Positions 1 through 8,609 of a DNA stretch of 49,256 nt are shown here, piece by piece; positions within the stretch are counted from its first letter, which is position 1; each line of letters begins with the position of its first letter. This DNA comes from Planctomycetota bacterium (lineage in GTDB: Bacteria > Planctomycetota > MHYJ01 > JACPRB01): contig JACQVR010000045.1 in the NCBI GenBank assembly GCA_016209705.1, forward strand, positions 1-49,256. Direction: 5' to 3'. The translations under genes and the position numbers were made by a program. Below the pieces are notes generated by a model. That model saw only the letters and a program-made list of their open reading frames with translations, ran no database searches and was not told the DNA's origin.

Positions 1-130
1 ACGTCAGACCAACGAGTCGGTCGAGGAACGCCCGCCCCGCGCGTACGACGGGGCCGAGTCTTCCGAACCGCCGGATGCGGACCCGCATGTCCGGTGGTGT
101 GACAGGGAAAGCCAGCGATGGCCTACCTAT
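1..130 (+). ncRNA. 3' end of a group II intron (domains V and VI)
   Basis: Bases 65-101 fold as the conserved domain V hairpin. CCGGATGCG pairs with CGCATGTCCGG, leaving the two-base bulge on the 3' side that domain V carries, and the GGACCC loop resembles what I recall from many bacterial introns. Bases 102-130 then form a domain VI-like stem (AGG and GCCA pairing with TGGC and CCT), with an unpaired A in CCTACC as the likely branch point and a 3' end near CCTAT. The reverse transcriptase gene and 5' parts would lie left of the window. The class cannot be told, and the exact 3' splice site is inferred. Confidence 0.6.
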
Positions 131-231
131 GTCGATGGGGCACAAACGGAGAGTTCGGGGGTCGGGAAGGGACATTGCTTTCGAGGAGCTCCTACATCAT
201 CCGGCCAACCGCGAAGGATTGGAGTATCTGA

Positions 232-362
232 AATCGCACGCCGCACCTCTGTCACTCATTGCGCCACTTCGTTCGCGTCATACCTCATGCCGATGATGGC
301 GTTGGCTCCCGCCTCTGCGGCGTGTCGGAGCATAGTCTGAAACGCTTCCTCCCGGGCGCGTT
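232..362 (-). pseudogene. Fragment of a UPF0145 (YbjQ-type) protein
   Basis: Read from 362 downwards, this strand encodes a sequence typical of the C-terminal half of UPF0145/YbjQ proteins: EEAFQTMLRHAAEAGANAII, then GMRYDANEV. The GANA(V/I)(V/I)G core is the family hallmark. A TGA stop at 256-258 interrupts it, but the same frame continues with VTEV, matching the TEV(x)YGTAV ending of the family, so the stop looks like a nonsense mutation. The N-terminal half is missing, because at 362 the sequence changes into an unrelated surface-protein tail on the other strand. Short remnant; the family call rests on about 40 residues. Confidence 0.5.
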
Positions 363-612
363 CACAAAGTTGGGAGTAGGGGCGACCTATTACGTTCAGG
401 TCCGGGCGATCAGCGGCCGCGGGTTAGTGTCGCCGATCTCTTCCAGCGACGGAGTCAAGATCGTGGCGCCGCCGACGGATGGCGGCGGTGGGGGCGGCGG
501 CGGTTCAGGCGGAGGCTGCGGTTCTGGCGTCGCGGTTGGCGGACCGGCCGTCACCGGCGCCTGGTTTGGATTATTGGCCCTCTTCGCCTTGGCGGCCGCC
601 GCCCGCGGATAG
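362..612 (+). pseudogene. Orphan C-terminal tail of a surface protein (FnIII end, Gly linker, membrane anchor)
   Basis: This is the end of a fibronectin-type-III domain (GATYYVQVRAISGRGLVSP), a linker of about 15 glycines and serines with one Cys-Gly, and a hydrophobic helix (AWFGLLALFALAAAARG). It closely matches the tail of the kelch-like protein at 16381-18286 and the orphan at 30391-30636. No start codon or upstream domain belongs to it, and homology begins abruptly near 362. The basic residues that normally end such anchors are reduced to a single Arg. It is probably a translocated or truncated gene end. An ATG at 259 opens this frame, but the sequence between there and 362 is the UPF0145 remnant read backwards. 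Confidence 0.6.
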
Positions 613-631
613 GTTTTTGCGCCTTACGGGG

Positions 632-1456
632 TCAGGCCCAGCGAACCTCGTGAATCCGCTCGGGCTTGTCGAACCCCTTCAGCTCCGCCTCTCCCAGCGC
701 GATGAACTCGGTGTCCTTGCCGTCTATCAGATCACGCACGAGGTTCGACACCAGGACTTGGCCGGCGTGCGCGTAATCGCAGACCCGCCGGGCGAGCTGA
801 ACGGCCGAGCCGAACAGGTCACCGCCCTCGACCACCGGCTCCCCCGCGCTGAGACCGATCCGCACGTGGAGCGCGTCCGCAGGCGCTCGCTGGTTGTGCC
901 GGGCGATCTCTCTCTGAATGCACACGGCACAGCGGATCCCCTCCGGGACGGAGAAGAAGCTCGCCATGATGCCGTCGCCCGTGTGCTTGACCTCCCGCCC
1001 TCCCGTGTCCCTCAGGGCGCGCCGCACGATATCGTTGTGGGCACGGACCAGGGTCATCGCGGCGGTGTCCCCCCGGGTCTGGGTCATGCGGGTCGATCCC
1101 TGGATATCGGTGAAGAGAATGGCCCGGAAGGCCGTGTCAAGCTCGCCCTGCGGATTCAGGGCGCAGCCGATCTCGGTTTCCTTGCCCCCGCCCATGAAGG
1201 CCTCGAACACGGAATCCTGCACCTCGATGATGCGCTCGGCCACGTTGCCGTGAGCCGCCTTGTGAACCGCGACGCAGGCCTCCTGGTTCGGCCCGGTGCA
1301 GAGGCAGAAGACGGTCTGGGCCGCCTCGTTGAACCAGAACTTGAGGTATTTGACGCCGTACTTGTCCTGCGCATCGAGATCGCTCAGGTGGTTCTTCTTG
1401 ACGTCCTCGAGCGTCGCGCCCTTGAGGTTCCGATGGGCGTCCATGAAGAGCGGCAT
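632..1456 (-). CDS. DUF4242-adenylate/guanylate cyclase fusion protein
   Basis: A 274-residue cytosolic protein. Residues 1-90 look like a DUF4242 (SCO4226-type, nickel-binding) domain with conserved MDAHRN, Cys51/Cys53 and a His-rich stretch (AVHKAAHGN). Residues 108-274 are a class III nucleotide cyclase domain: the metal-binding aspartates are Asp117 (FTDIQGST) and Asp161 (HTGDG), with Lys157 and Arg224 in GSAVQLARR. The usual transition-state Asn is Gln220, which is common in bacterial relatives but leaves activity open. The substrate (ATP or GTP) cannot be read from sequence. The ATG at 1456 has a GGAG ten bases upstream. It stands alone, transcribed away from the next gene. Confidence 0.85.
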   Translation of the reverse strand: MPLFMDAHRNLKGATLEDVKKNHLSDLDAQDKYGVKYLKFWFNEAAQTVFCLCTGPNQEACVAVHKAAHGNVAERIIEVQDSVFEAFMGGGKETEIGCALNPQGELDTAFRAILFTDIQGSTRMTQTRGDTAAMTLVRAHNDIVRRALRDTGGREVKHTGDGIMASFFSVPEGIRCAVCIQREIARHNQRAPADALHVRIGLSAGEPVVEGGDLFGSAVQLARRVCDYAHAGQVLVSNLVRDLIDGKDTEFIALGEAELKGFDKPERIHEVRWA

Positions 1457-1779
1457 CTGGCCGGACTCCTGATCTTGACGGGCCTCGAGACCGGGCTAAC
1501 CTAACGACCATTCCGGCAGGATGTCAAGGCAACTGACGAACACCCATTTCTTGGGGCGTTCGATGACCGATCGCTTTTGACTCGGACGCGATCCCTTCGT
1601 GGACTCTCCCCCGGTTCCATCGCTGCATCGAGGGATTCCATGGCGAAGGACACGGTCCAGGCGGCGCCGGATGTCGACAAGGTGGTGCTGGAATTTTCAC
1701 ACGAACCTGAACATCTTCCTGCTCTACAGATATTCGCATGATAGGGCGCTGCGCTTTGTGGTATCCTCTTCCGCCATTG
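1457..1779. other. Intergenic region with no recognised gene
   Basis: About 320 bases lie between the divergent cyclase and nitronate monooxygenase genes. Reading frames here are short and match nothing I know. The stretch around 1690-1745 is AT-richer than its surroundings and probably carries the promoter for the rightward gene. No repeat or hairpin stands out. Confidence 0.4.
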
Positions 1780-1782
1780 ATG

Positions 1783-3354
1783 ATGTCGCATCCGAAGATC
1801 ATTCAGGGTGGGATGGGGATCGGGATTTCGTGCTGGCGGCTGGCGCGCGCCGTTTCGAGACTTGGTCAACTGGGGGTAGTTTCCGGTGCAGCTCTCGACG
1901 TCCTTCTCGCGCGCCGGCTGCAGGACGGAGATCTCGGCGGGCATGTGCGACACGCGCTCGAACGCTTCCCGTCTCGGCAGATGGCGGACCGAGTTTGGGA
2001 AACCTATTTTGTGCCGGGTGGGAAGGAACTGCACCAACCGTACAAGGCCGTTCCCATGCACTCGAAAAAGGGGGCACGCGAACTGGTCGAGCTCTGCATC
2101 GTCGCGAACTTCGTGGAGGTGTTTCTGGCCCGTGAGGGGCACGACGGGCCTGTAGGAATCAACTATTTGGAGAAGGTCCAACTTCCGCATCTTCCCTCTC
2201 TTTATGGCGCCATGCTGGGCGGCGTCGGGTACGTTCTCATGGGTGCCGGCATCCCGCACAAGATCCCGGAGGTCTTGGACAGGTTCACACGTCACGAACC
2301 GGCGGCTTATCCCCTCCATGTGGTCGGCGCGCGCGAAAGTGACGACACGATGCTGAGATTCGATCCCCACGAATATCTGGATCATGATCGCTCGCCCCTC
2401 AGGCGACCCTTTTTTATCCCGATTATCGCATCCAATACGCTCGCGACGACGCTGCTCAAGAAGTCCAAGGGCCGGGTGGACGGCTTCATTATCGAAGGGC
2501 CGACCGCGGGTGGCCACAACGCTCCACCCCGAGGAAAGCTGCGGCTCAACGAGTCCGGTGAGCCTGTTTACGGCGAACGAGACCATGTCGACCTCGACAA
2601 AATTCGAGAGTTGGGCCTGCCCTTTTGGGTGGCAGGTGGGTGGGCGTCACCGGAAAAGCTTCGGGAAGTCTTGAGCCTGGGTGGCGCCGGGATTCAAGTG
2701 GGAACGGCCTTCGCGTTGTGCGAGGAATCCGGGTTGGAAGAAGAATACAAGAGGCGACTGGTGGAAAAGTCCATGGCCGGGACGTGCCAAGTATTCACAG
2801 ATCCGATCGCCTCACCGGCCGGCTTTCCGTTTAAGGTGGCGCGTCTTGAAAGAACGCTCTCGGAGCGGGACGTTTATCAAGAACGAACGCGCGCCTGCGA
2901 TCTGGGGTATCTACGTGAGGCGTACCGGAGGGCGGACGGAACGGTCGGTTATCGCTGTCCGGCAGAGCCGATCGAATCTTACGTGCTCAAAGGGGGGAGT
3001 CGGGAAGATACCGACGGCCGAAAATGCTTGTGCAATGCCCTGCTGGCCAATGTCGGGCAGGCGCAGATTCGAAAGGGAGGAGTTCGTGAGCGGCCGCTTA
3101 TCACTTGCGGAGACGCCCTGGCTGAGATCAAGCAGTTTCTTCCGAGCGGCCGTTCGAGCTACACGGCGCGCGATGTAGTTGAAAGACTGCTGGCCGACGA
3201 AAGCGTCCCGTGTACGCTGACTTCTTCTTCGTTCTATCCCCCCAATCGTGATCCTCTGTGTCTCTTCGGCGACCCTGCACCCGTTCTCATGGATTCGGAA
3301 GCGCCAGTCGTCCTCTGCCGTCCGATGTTGACAGATCCCGTTCAATCCTTTTAA
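1783..3354 (+). CDS. Nitronate monooxygenase (2-nitropropane dioxygenase family)
   Basis: Flavin (FMN)-dependent TIM-barrel enzyme expected to oxidise alkyl nitronates. The N-terminal IIQGGMGIGIS motif and the central FIIEGPTAGGHNAPP segment, which holds the family's catalytic/flavin-contacting His, are intact. GGAGIQVGTAFALCEESG near residue 320 is the phosphate-binding end of the barrel. The protein is about 520 residues, longer than the 320-350 of ordinary members. The extra C-terminal part has paired cysteines (YRCPAEP, KCLCNALLAN) seen in a long planctomycete-type subgroup. Two adjacent ATGs (1780, 1783) could start it and no good ribosome site separates them. The next gene begins eight bases after the stop, so they are likely co-transcribed. 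Confidence 0.85.
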   Translation: MSHPKIIQGGMGIGISCWRLARAVSRLGQLGVVSGAALDVLLARRLQDGDLGGHVRHALERFPSRQMADRVWETYFVPGGKELHQPYKAVPMHSKKGARELVELCIVANFVEVFLAREGHDGPVGINYLEKVQLPHLPSLYGAMLGGVGYVLMGAGIPHKIPEVLDRFTRHEPAAYPLHVVGARESDDTMLRFDPHEYLDHDRSPLRRPFFIPIIASNTLATTLLKKSKGRVDGFIIEGPTAGGHNAPPRGKLRLNESGEPVYGERDHVDLDKIRELGLPFWVAGGWASPEKLREVLSLGGAGIQVGTAFALCEESGLEEEYKRRLVEKSMAGTCQVFTDPIASPAGFPFKVARLERTLSERDVYQERTRACDLGYLREAYRRADGTVGYRCPAEPIESYVLKGGSREDTDGRKCLCNALLANVGQAQIRKGGVRERPLITCGDALAEIKQFLPSGRSSYTARDVVERLLADESVPCTLTSSSFYPPNRDPLCLFGDPAPVLMDSEAPVVLCRPMLTDPVQSF

Positions 3355-3361
3355 TGGCCGG

Positions 3362-5596
3362 ATGGCGCCGCTGGCCGGAGTGTTCCTCGTCACGCTCTCG
3401 GGGCTCATGTTCGAGATCGCGCTGACTCGGATTTTCTCCGCCACGTTGTGGTATCACTTCGCCTTCATCGCCGTCTCGGCGGCCCTCATGGGATGGGGCC
3501 TCGGAGGATTGGGGCTCCATCTCCTGCGCCGAAGAATCGTGCCGTCGTTCGAAAAGGTGGCGATTCTGGCGTTCCTCTACGGGGTCACGCTTCCGCTGTC
3601 GCTGGCGTTGCTGGTTCGCTTCGAGTTCCGACCGGAGCTGATCGTCGCCTGCTATGCCGTCCCCCTCGTGCCCTTCCTGCTGGCCGGCGCGACGCTCGCG
3701 ATGGTGTTCGATCTGCGGCGCGAGGATACGGGTCGGCTCTATTTTGCCGATCTCGTGGGCGCGGCCGTGGGCGCGATCGGAGTCACGATCCTACTGGTTT
3801 GGCTGGGAGGTGAGGGAACGGTGGTAGCCGCGGCGATAGCGCCCTTTGCGGCTTCGGCCTGCTTCGCGCCGAGATTTCGGATTCCGGGCCTGGCGGGCGC
3901 GATCCTCTGCGCCGGGCTCGCGGGAGCCCGGGACGGAGTGGAATGGCTGCGCATTCGTCCCGGGCCGCTGAAAGCGATGTACCGTCACACGGCGGAACAT
4001 CCCGGCGCCCGCGTGGCGCAAACGGGATGGAATGCTTATTCGCGGATCGACGCCGTCGAAGGGATTCCGCCGTACCTGGCAAGGTTGTACATCGATTCCG
4101 ACGCCTGGACTAACGTCCTGCGTTGGGACGGGCGCGACGAAAGCGTGGCCGGGCAACGCGAAAGCTACAGGGCGTACCCGTTCCGCCTGGCGCCCCGGGC
4201 GCAGACGTTGATCATCGGCCCCGGAGGTGGGGCGGACGTGCAAGTCGCCATTGCTTCGGGCAGCGAGCGTGTAACGGCGGTGGAACTCAACCCGCTCATG
4301 GTGCGGTTTGTACGGCGGTACGGGGCCCAGGCCGGGAATCTCTACGACCATCCGAAAGTGGAGACGATTCTAAGCGAGGGGCGCAACTTCATCAGCCGTA
4401 CGGACCGGAAATTCGATGTGATCTACCTGGGCTTCGTCGATTCGTGGGCTTCCGTAGCTTCCGGCGGCCTGTCACTTTCAGAAAATTACTTGTACACCAC
4501 GGAAGCATTCCGGGTGTACTTCGATCGCCTGACGGACGATGGGATGCTCGTCATCCTGCGCTGGGAGACGGACATTCCTCGGTTGGTGGCGAATGCGGCG
4601 GCGTTCCTGGGGCCGGAGGCGGCCGGACGTGTCGCGGTCCTGATGGAGCGTCGGAGGACGCCCGAAGAACCCCCGCAGATGATGTTCATCTTGAGGCGGC
4701 GTCCCTTCACCGAGTCCGAAGCGGAGCACATGATGGCATGGGATCTGGCGCGACCCGTCATCGTGCCGGGGCGGATCGCGGAAGCGCCGTATGGGGACGT
4801 GCTGTCGGGGCGGAAGACGTTGGAGCAGTTTGCGGCGGAGTCGTCCCGGCGAGTGGATCCCGTCCATGACGACAGCCCTTTTTACTTTGCGGTCGAGAAG
4901 CCGTGGGGGATGCCGGGGGAAATGGTCCGCTGGTTGAAATGGATCGTCGGCGTGGTGGCGGCGGTGGTCGCCGCGTTCGTGCTTTGGGGGCGGCCGCGCG
5001 GATCGCCCGTCGGGTCTTACGCGGCTTCGATCTGCTATTTTGCGGCGCTCGGGCTGGGTTTCATCGCCGTGGAATTGGCGCTGCTTCAGAACTTGACGCT
5101 GCTGCTGGGCCATCCGGTCTTCACGCTGTCGGTGTTGCTGTTCACGTTGCTGGCGGCGGGAGGAATGGGAAGTTGGGCGAGCGGGCGGTTTGCTTGCGGC
5201 GCCGCTTGTCTGATGGTCATGGGCCTGGGGATCGCGTACGCGTTCGGACTGCCGATCCTCGTGGAGGCGCTCTTGCCGCTTCCGCTGAGCGCGCGAATCG
5301 CCGTCGCGGTGGGCGTGGTGGCGCCGCTGGGGTTCGCGATGGGAATGCCGTTCCCCAAAGGGCTTCGCATGACCGGACGAGGGGTGTGGCCCGCCCCTCC
5401 GTTCTATTGGGGGCTCAACGGCCTTCTCTCGGTGGTCGGTTCGGTCGCCACCATCACGGTGAGCGTGACGGCCGGATTTCGGATCGCTATGATCGCCGGA
5501 AGCTTGTGCTACGGTCTCGCGGCCGTGGCGTGGAGGTCGATGGAGAAGGGGCGCGCTGGGCCGGGCCGGACCGCGGCTTCCGCCCTCTCTGCGTGA
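3362..5596 (+). CDS. Membrane protein with a spermidine-synthase-like domain
   Basis: A 744-residue integral membrane protein. Roughly residues 1-195 are about six hydrophobic helices. Residues 270-430 are a Rossmann methyltransferase-like polyamine synthase fold with the cofactor loop IIGPGGGADV and the acidic VTAVELNP end of strand 2. Residues 520-735 are another set of membrane helices. This helix-synthase-helix plan is common in planctomycetes and other environmental bacteria; the true substrate of such proteins is not known, so calling it a spermidine synthase would be too strong. It sits eight bases behind the nitronate monooxygenase gene and is probably translated from the same message. 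Confidence 0.8.
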   Translation: MAPLAGVFLVTLSGLMFEIALTRIFSATLWYHFAFIAVSAALMGWGLGGLGLHLLRRRIVPSFEKVAILAFLYGVTLPLSLALLVRFEFRPELIVACYAVPLVPFLLAGATLAMVFDLRREDTGRLYFADLVGAAVGAIGVTILLVWLGGEGTVVAAAIAPFAASACFAPRFRIPGLAGAILCAGLAGARDGVEWLRIRPGPLKAMYRHTAEHPGARVAQTGWNAYSRIDAVEGIPPYLARLYIDSDAWTNVLRWDGRDESVAGQRESYRAYPFRLAPRAQTLIIGPGGGADVQVAIASGSERVTAVELNPLMVRFVRRYGAQAGNLYDHPKVETILSEGRNFISRTDRKFDVIYLGFVDSWASVASGGLSLSENYLYTTEAFRVYFDRLTDDGMLVILRWETDIPRLVANAAAFLGPEAAGRVAVLMERRRTPEEPPQMMFILRRRPFTESEAEHMMAWDLARPVIVPGRIAEAPYGDVLSGRKTLEQFAAESSRRVDPVHDDSPFYFAVEKPWGMPGEMVRWLKWIVGVVAAVVAAFVLWGRPRGSPVGSYAASICYFAALGLGFIAVELALLQNLTLLLGHPVFTLSVLLFTLLAAGGMGSWASGRFACGAACLMVMGLGIAYAFGLPILVEALLPLPLSARIAVAVGVVAPLGFAMGMPFPKGLRMTGRGVWPAPPFYWGLNGLLSVVGSVATITVSVTAGFRIAMIAGSLCYGLAAVAWRSMEKGRAGPGRTAASALSA

Positions 5597-5746
5597 ACTC
5601 ATGAAGCGGTTCGATGCGGAGCGGGAACGGCTTTGTGGGCCATGCCGCCTGATCGAGGTCGAGAAGCGCGCGCGGGTGGAGCAGGGGCCCTGCGATGGGG
5701 AATCGTTCGCAGTTCCACGCCGAGCATGTTCATTCGACGCTGGGCA

Positions 5747-6694
5747 TCACGGGGACGAGATCTTCTCATACGAAGTCTCTCGATCTTTTCGCCTGGCGAG
5801 TTCGCTGGCGTAACGGATTCCCAACGTGTCGGCATACTCGCGACACCAGTCGCTGAGGCGAGTGTCACCTGCGGGAGGGGAGTTGGTGTACAGAAGATTC
5901 GCTCGAAGACCTTCGATTTCTTCCCGCGTGATCACCACATCCTTAAGAACCTTGCCGAGGCACCAGCCGACCGCATAACCCAGCCAATCGGGAATGGAGA
6001 CGATCGGTCGCTCCTTGCCGATGCACCGCGCGATGACCTGGACAAGTTCGCGGTAGGTAAAGGTCTCCGGGCCGATCGCATCGATGACCACGTTTTGGCG
6101 TCTTTCGCCTTCACGGACCGCGAGCCTTGCCAAATCATCCACGAACATAGGCTGGAGGCGGTAATTCCCGTCCCCGAAGACGCCGAAGATGGGGAACTGC
6201 CTCAAAATCCACGCGATATTGTTGATGAGAATGTCTTCGCGACCGAAAAGGACGGTCGGTCTCAGGATGGCGTACGAGAGGCCCGATTCCCTGAGATTCC
6301 GCTCCAGGATTGCCTTGCCTCGAAAATACTCCAAGGGGGATTCTTCCGAAGGATTGGTGATGCTCACGTGGATGATACGCTCCACTCCGGCGGTCTTGGC
6401 CGCTTGAAAGAGGATCTTGGTGTTCTCCACGGCGACGGAATGACGGAATTCCGGCTGGTTGAAGCGGACCCAGTAGGTGTTATAAAGGACCGAGGCGCCG
6501 CATAGGGCATCGACAAGCTTGTCCGGCTGGTCAAAGGAAAGAGGGAAAGCTTTCACGCGTCCATCGAAGGGATCCTCACGGTGAAGAGAATTCGTGATGG
6601 TGCGTACGGTTTTTCGCTCGGCCAGAAGCCTCCGGGTGATGTACTTTCCCGAGTAGCCGTATGCGCCGGTCACGACGTGGATCGATGCCGACAT
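5747..6694 (-). CDS. NAD(P)-dependent atypical short-chain dehydrogenase (NmrA/epimerase-like)
   Basis: A 315-residue Rossmann-fold protein. The nucleotide-binding motif is TGAYGYSGKYI at residues 9-19, the TGxxGxxG form of extended/atypical SDRs. A VERIIHVS strand and a YFRGKAILE segment in the Tyr-x3-Lys position (here Y-F-R-G-K) follow, then LSYAILRPTVLFG and the C-terminal FVDDLARL region typical of NmrA-like and NDUFA9-like members. Such proteins act on nucleotide sugars, quinone-complex assembly or unknown metabolites; the sequence does not decide. The start ATG at 6694 lacks a clear ribosome site. It is not in an evident operon, and the 150 bases between it and the previous gene hold nothing recognisable. 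Confidence 0.8.
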   Translation of the reverse strand: MSASIHVVTGAYGYSGKYITRRLLAERKTVRTITNSLHREDPFDGRVKAFPLSFDQPDKLVDALCGASVLYNTYWVRFNQPEFRHSVAVENTKILFQAAKTAGVERIIHVSITNPSEESPLEYFRGKAILERNLRESGLSYAILRPTVLFGREDILINNIAWILRQFPIFGVFGDGNYRLQPMFVDDLARLAVREGERRQNVVIDAIGPETFTYRELVQVIARCIGKERPIVSIPDWLGYAVGWCLGKVLKDVVITREEIEGLRANLLYTNSPPAGDTRLSDWCREYADTLGIRYASELARRKDRETSYEKISSP

Positions 6695-6920
6695 GGAGCA
6701 CTGTAGCCAGACGGAGGGACGGTTTCATGTTAAACCACGCGGCCTCTCTTCCCAAATCCGAGAAGAATTGCCCCGTGGCCTCTATCGCCCCGCAAACCGA
6801 ACGCCATGCCAATGCCGCAGCCTGCGACTGATCACCTCGCAAATTCCACACCGAGTTGGGGAAAATTCCGCACTATGCGGAGGAACGAGCCCCTGTGGGC
6901 GTAGCTGAGCCCCAGGATCC

Positions 6921-7451
6921 ATGCCCATGGAGGGCATCTCCTTTGCTAACTCTCACCGAGACGGCGAAAGGATTCGCACTTTGAAGGAGCATGACTTTTC
7001 GCTGAAGGAATGGTTGCTGATCTGCCAGCGCATCGAGGCGGCGTGCGCTCAGCGGTTCCGTGCGCTTGCGGATTTGCTCGGCGAGGACGACCAGGATGTC
7101 CGCCACCGCATGCTCCTGCTGGCCGATGAGGAGCAGGCGCACCTGCGGATGTTGGAGCGATACGCCGATCGAACCCCTTGGCCGCTGGTCATGAGCCTGA
7201 CCGAACCTCTTATTGCTGGAATTCTGGAGCGGCAGTTCCCGTCGCTCGCGCGCCGCATCGGGGAGCAAGATGCGGACCGGCGGGGTGCCATCCAGATGGC
7301 GGAGTCCGTGGAAGCCGAGTCGGCTGGGTTCTACGGCGAACTGGCGGTCCGGGTGGAAGAGTCCGCCGCCCGCCGGTTCTTCGAGGACATGGCGCAACGG
7401 GAGACCCGACACCACGAACGCCTGTCCAGGGAGGACGAGTGGGCGACCTAG
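6921..7451 (+). CDS. Ferritin-like / rubrerythrin-type di-iron protein
   Basis: A 176-residue all-helical protein. Helix pairs carry the di-iron ligands: an ADEEQAHLRML ExxH motif at about residue 70 and ETRHHERLSRE near the C-terminus, with glutamates in SVEAESAGFYGELA. It lacks the rubredoxin-like C-terminal domain of true rubrerythrins, so it is the short ferritin-like form found in peroxide defence or iron handling. Function is inferred from fold only. The ATG at 6921 (second choice 6927) follows AGGATCC. Directly after its stop lies a 55 bp repeat and an insertion-sequence remnant. Confidence 0.75.
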   Translation: MPMEGISFANSHRDGERIRTLKEHDFSLKEWLLICQRIEAACAQRFRALADLLGEDDQDVRHRMLLLADEEQAHLRMLERYADRTPWPLVMSLTEPLIAGILERQFPSLARRIGEQDADRRGAIQMAESVEAESAGFYGELAVRVEESAARRFFEDMAQRETRHHERLSREDEWAT

Positions 7452-7501
7452 GAGATTGTCGGGATGTTTGGAGATATGGAGGTGCGCCGTACCACACATT
7501 G
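7447..7501. repeat. 55 bp repeat, copy 1 (probable IS end)
   Basis: This stretch, beginning CCTAGGAGATTGTCGGGAT and ending GTACCACACATTG, recurs at 25967-26020 with only a few changes, in the same orientation. Here it lies between a host gene and the end of a decayed transposase gene, where the terminal sequence of an insertion sequence would be. The second copy has no transposase beside it, so it may be a solo end left by excision or deletion. Confidence 0.6.
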
Positions 7502-7507
7502 CCATGT

Positions 7508-8240
7508 TTAAGCCCTCAAGGCCCTCTTGAGGTTGCATCCCAACCCCTTGAAGTACACCGACAGCTTCACCCGATCCTCTCCTCGGACTCGCAGCTTCCC
7601 GACCCCGTGCGCCCCGTTCAACTCCGCGTTCGTCGATTCGATTCCCGCTCGAATCGCGTACCTCTTCTTGAACGTCGGCGAGGCCTCCTGCTGCCTCAAC
7701 CACTCCCGCGCCTCTTCTTCCTCGGCCGGACACCTCGCCACTGGAGCGGGGTACTCTTTCCCCTCCTTCGGCTTGGCGGGATGGGGCACCGGGGCCGTCA
7801 GGTTCACGCCCTCCTGGGCCAACCGAGCCGCGTTCTCTCCGCTCGAATAGGCCGTGTCTCCCACCAGTTCTTCGGGCTTCTGCTTTCGTTCCCTCAACGT
7901 CTCCCCCGTCGGGACCGTCGCGTGAATATCGCTCCCACACGAAGGCGTCACCTCGATCTCGGTGATCAGATTTACCTCGTTGCCTTCCGTGCACGTCTCC
8001 GTCACCTGCACTTCGTACCCCTTCCCTTTGTGCCCGTACGTCGCTCCCGGATCGTGTGGCGTCTGACGTGAATCCGTCTCCACCTCCTTCGCCTTTTTCA
8101 ACCCCACCGGCGCACCTCCCTCTTGGGTTCGTCACCACAATTTGCGCTTTCGAAAGCATTTTCTCCGTGTACGTCTCTTCCGTCTCCTCGCTATCCTTTG
8201 GCGCTTCCGCGCTTTGGCGGTGGCTTTTTACGAGAGGTTC
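7508..8240 (-). pseudogene. Decayed DDE transposase (IS remnant)
   Basis: The 3' two-thirds of a DDE transposase. ATYGHKGKGYEVQV, the second catalytic Asp in VGDTAYSSGEN and the final Glu in AGIESTNAEL followed by GKLRVRG are all family-typical (IS1182/IS5-like group; family uncertain). The N-terminal part with the first Asp is gone. Upstream of 8107 homology seems to continue in another frame (EKMLSKAQIVVTNPR), joined by a one-base frameshift near 8125. It cannot make active enzyme. The 55 bp repeat at its downstream side is likely the IS terminus, and a truncated host gene lies on its other side. Confidence 0.75.
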
Positions 8241-8373
8241 ATAACTGATTCCAGTACAGGCACTTGAAATGGCATGGAAGCCGTTGTTACAGGATTCGAT
8301 ATGTAAACGCGTTTGGAATCGCCCTCGTGGCCTTTCGGCGTCATCCCTTCGATTCCTATGCGGCCATGCGAGA

Positions 8374-8596
8374 GCTGAATTTTTCGAGAGCATTTGGACA
8401 AGGAATAATCGGCCTGGATGGGGGATCCGGGCAGGGCATTACCGTCCAATTGAGGGGCGGACCGTTTACGATGGACAAACTGGCATTCGATGAGCTTGCT
8501 TCGGGAAGCGGAGCCGGTTTCCACGACCTTGGCGGACTCTTCGGGGGTGGCAGTGGATTTGGGTTTGGGGGGGCGAAGAATAAGAATCACGAATAG
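8374..8596 (+). pseudogene. Truncated paralogue of the small secreted protein at 33733
   Basis: The C-terminal half matches the protein encoded at 33733-34104: both have GITV, then [14 protein letters not shown] or [14 protein letters not shown], and a glycine/phenylalanine-rich end (GGLFGGGSGFGFGGAKNK). Homology can be followed back to about 8374, and an ATG at 8264 opens the frame, but the expected signal peptide is absent and the upstream sequence runs into the transposase remnant. After the stop comes AACCCCGGCGG, the left half of the terminator that follows the intact copy. It is best read as a duplicate cut at its 5' end, although a diverged short protein is possible. Confidence 0.6.
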
Positions 8597-8609
8597 CAAA
8601 TCAAGGAAC

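Noticed and set aside
1501..2586. A long minus-strand frame across the nitronate monooxygenase start
   Set aside because: No family features; the plus-strand enzyme has intact motifs throughout.
6873..8393. A 506-codon minus-strand frame spanning the ferritin-like gene and the transposase
   Set aside because: It merely links the antisense of two other frames; only a short part (near 8130-8240) seems to be out-of-frame transposase remnant.
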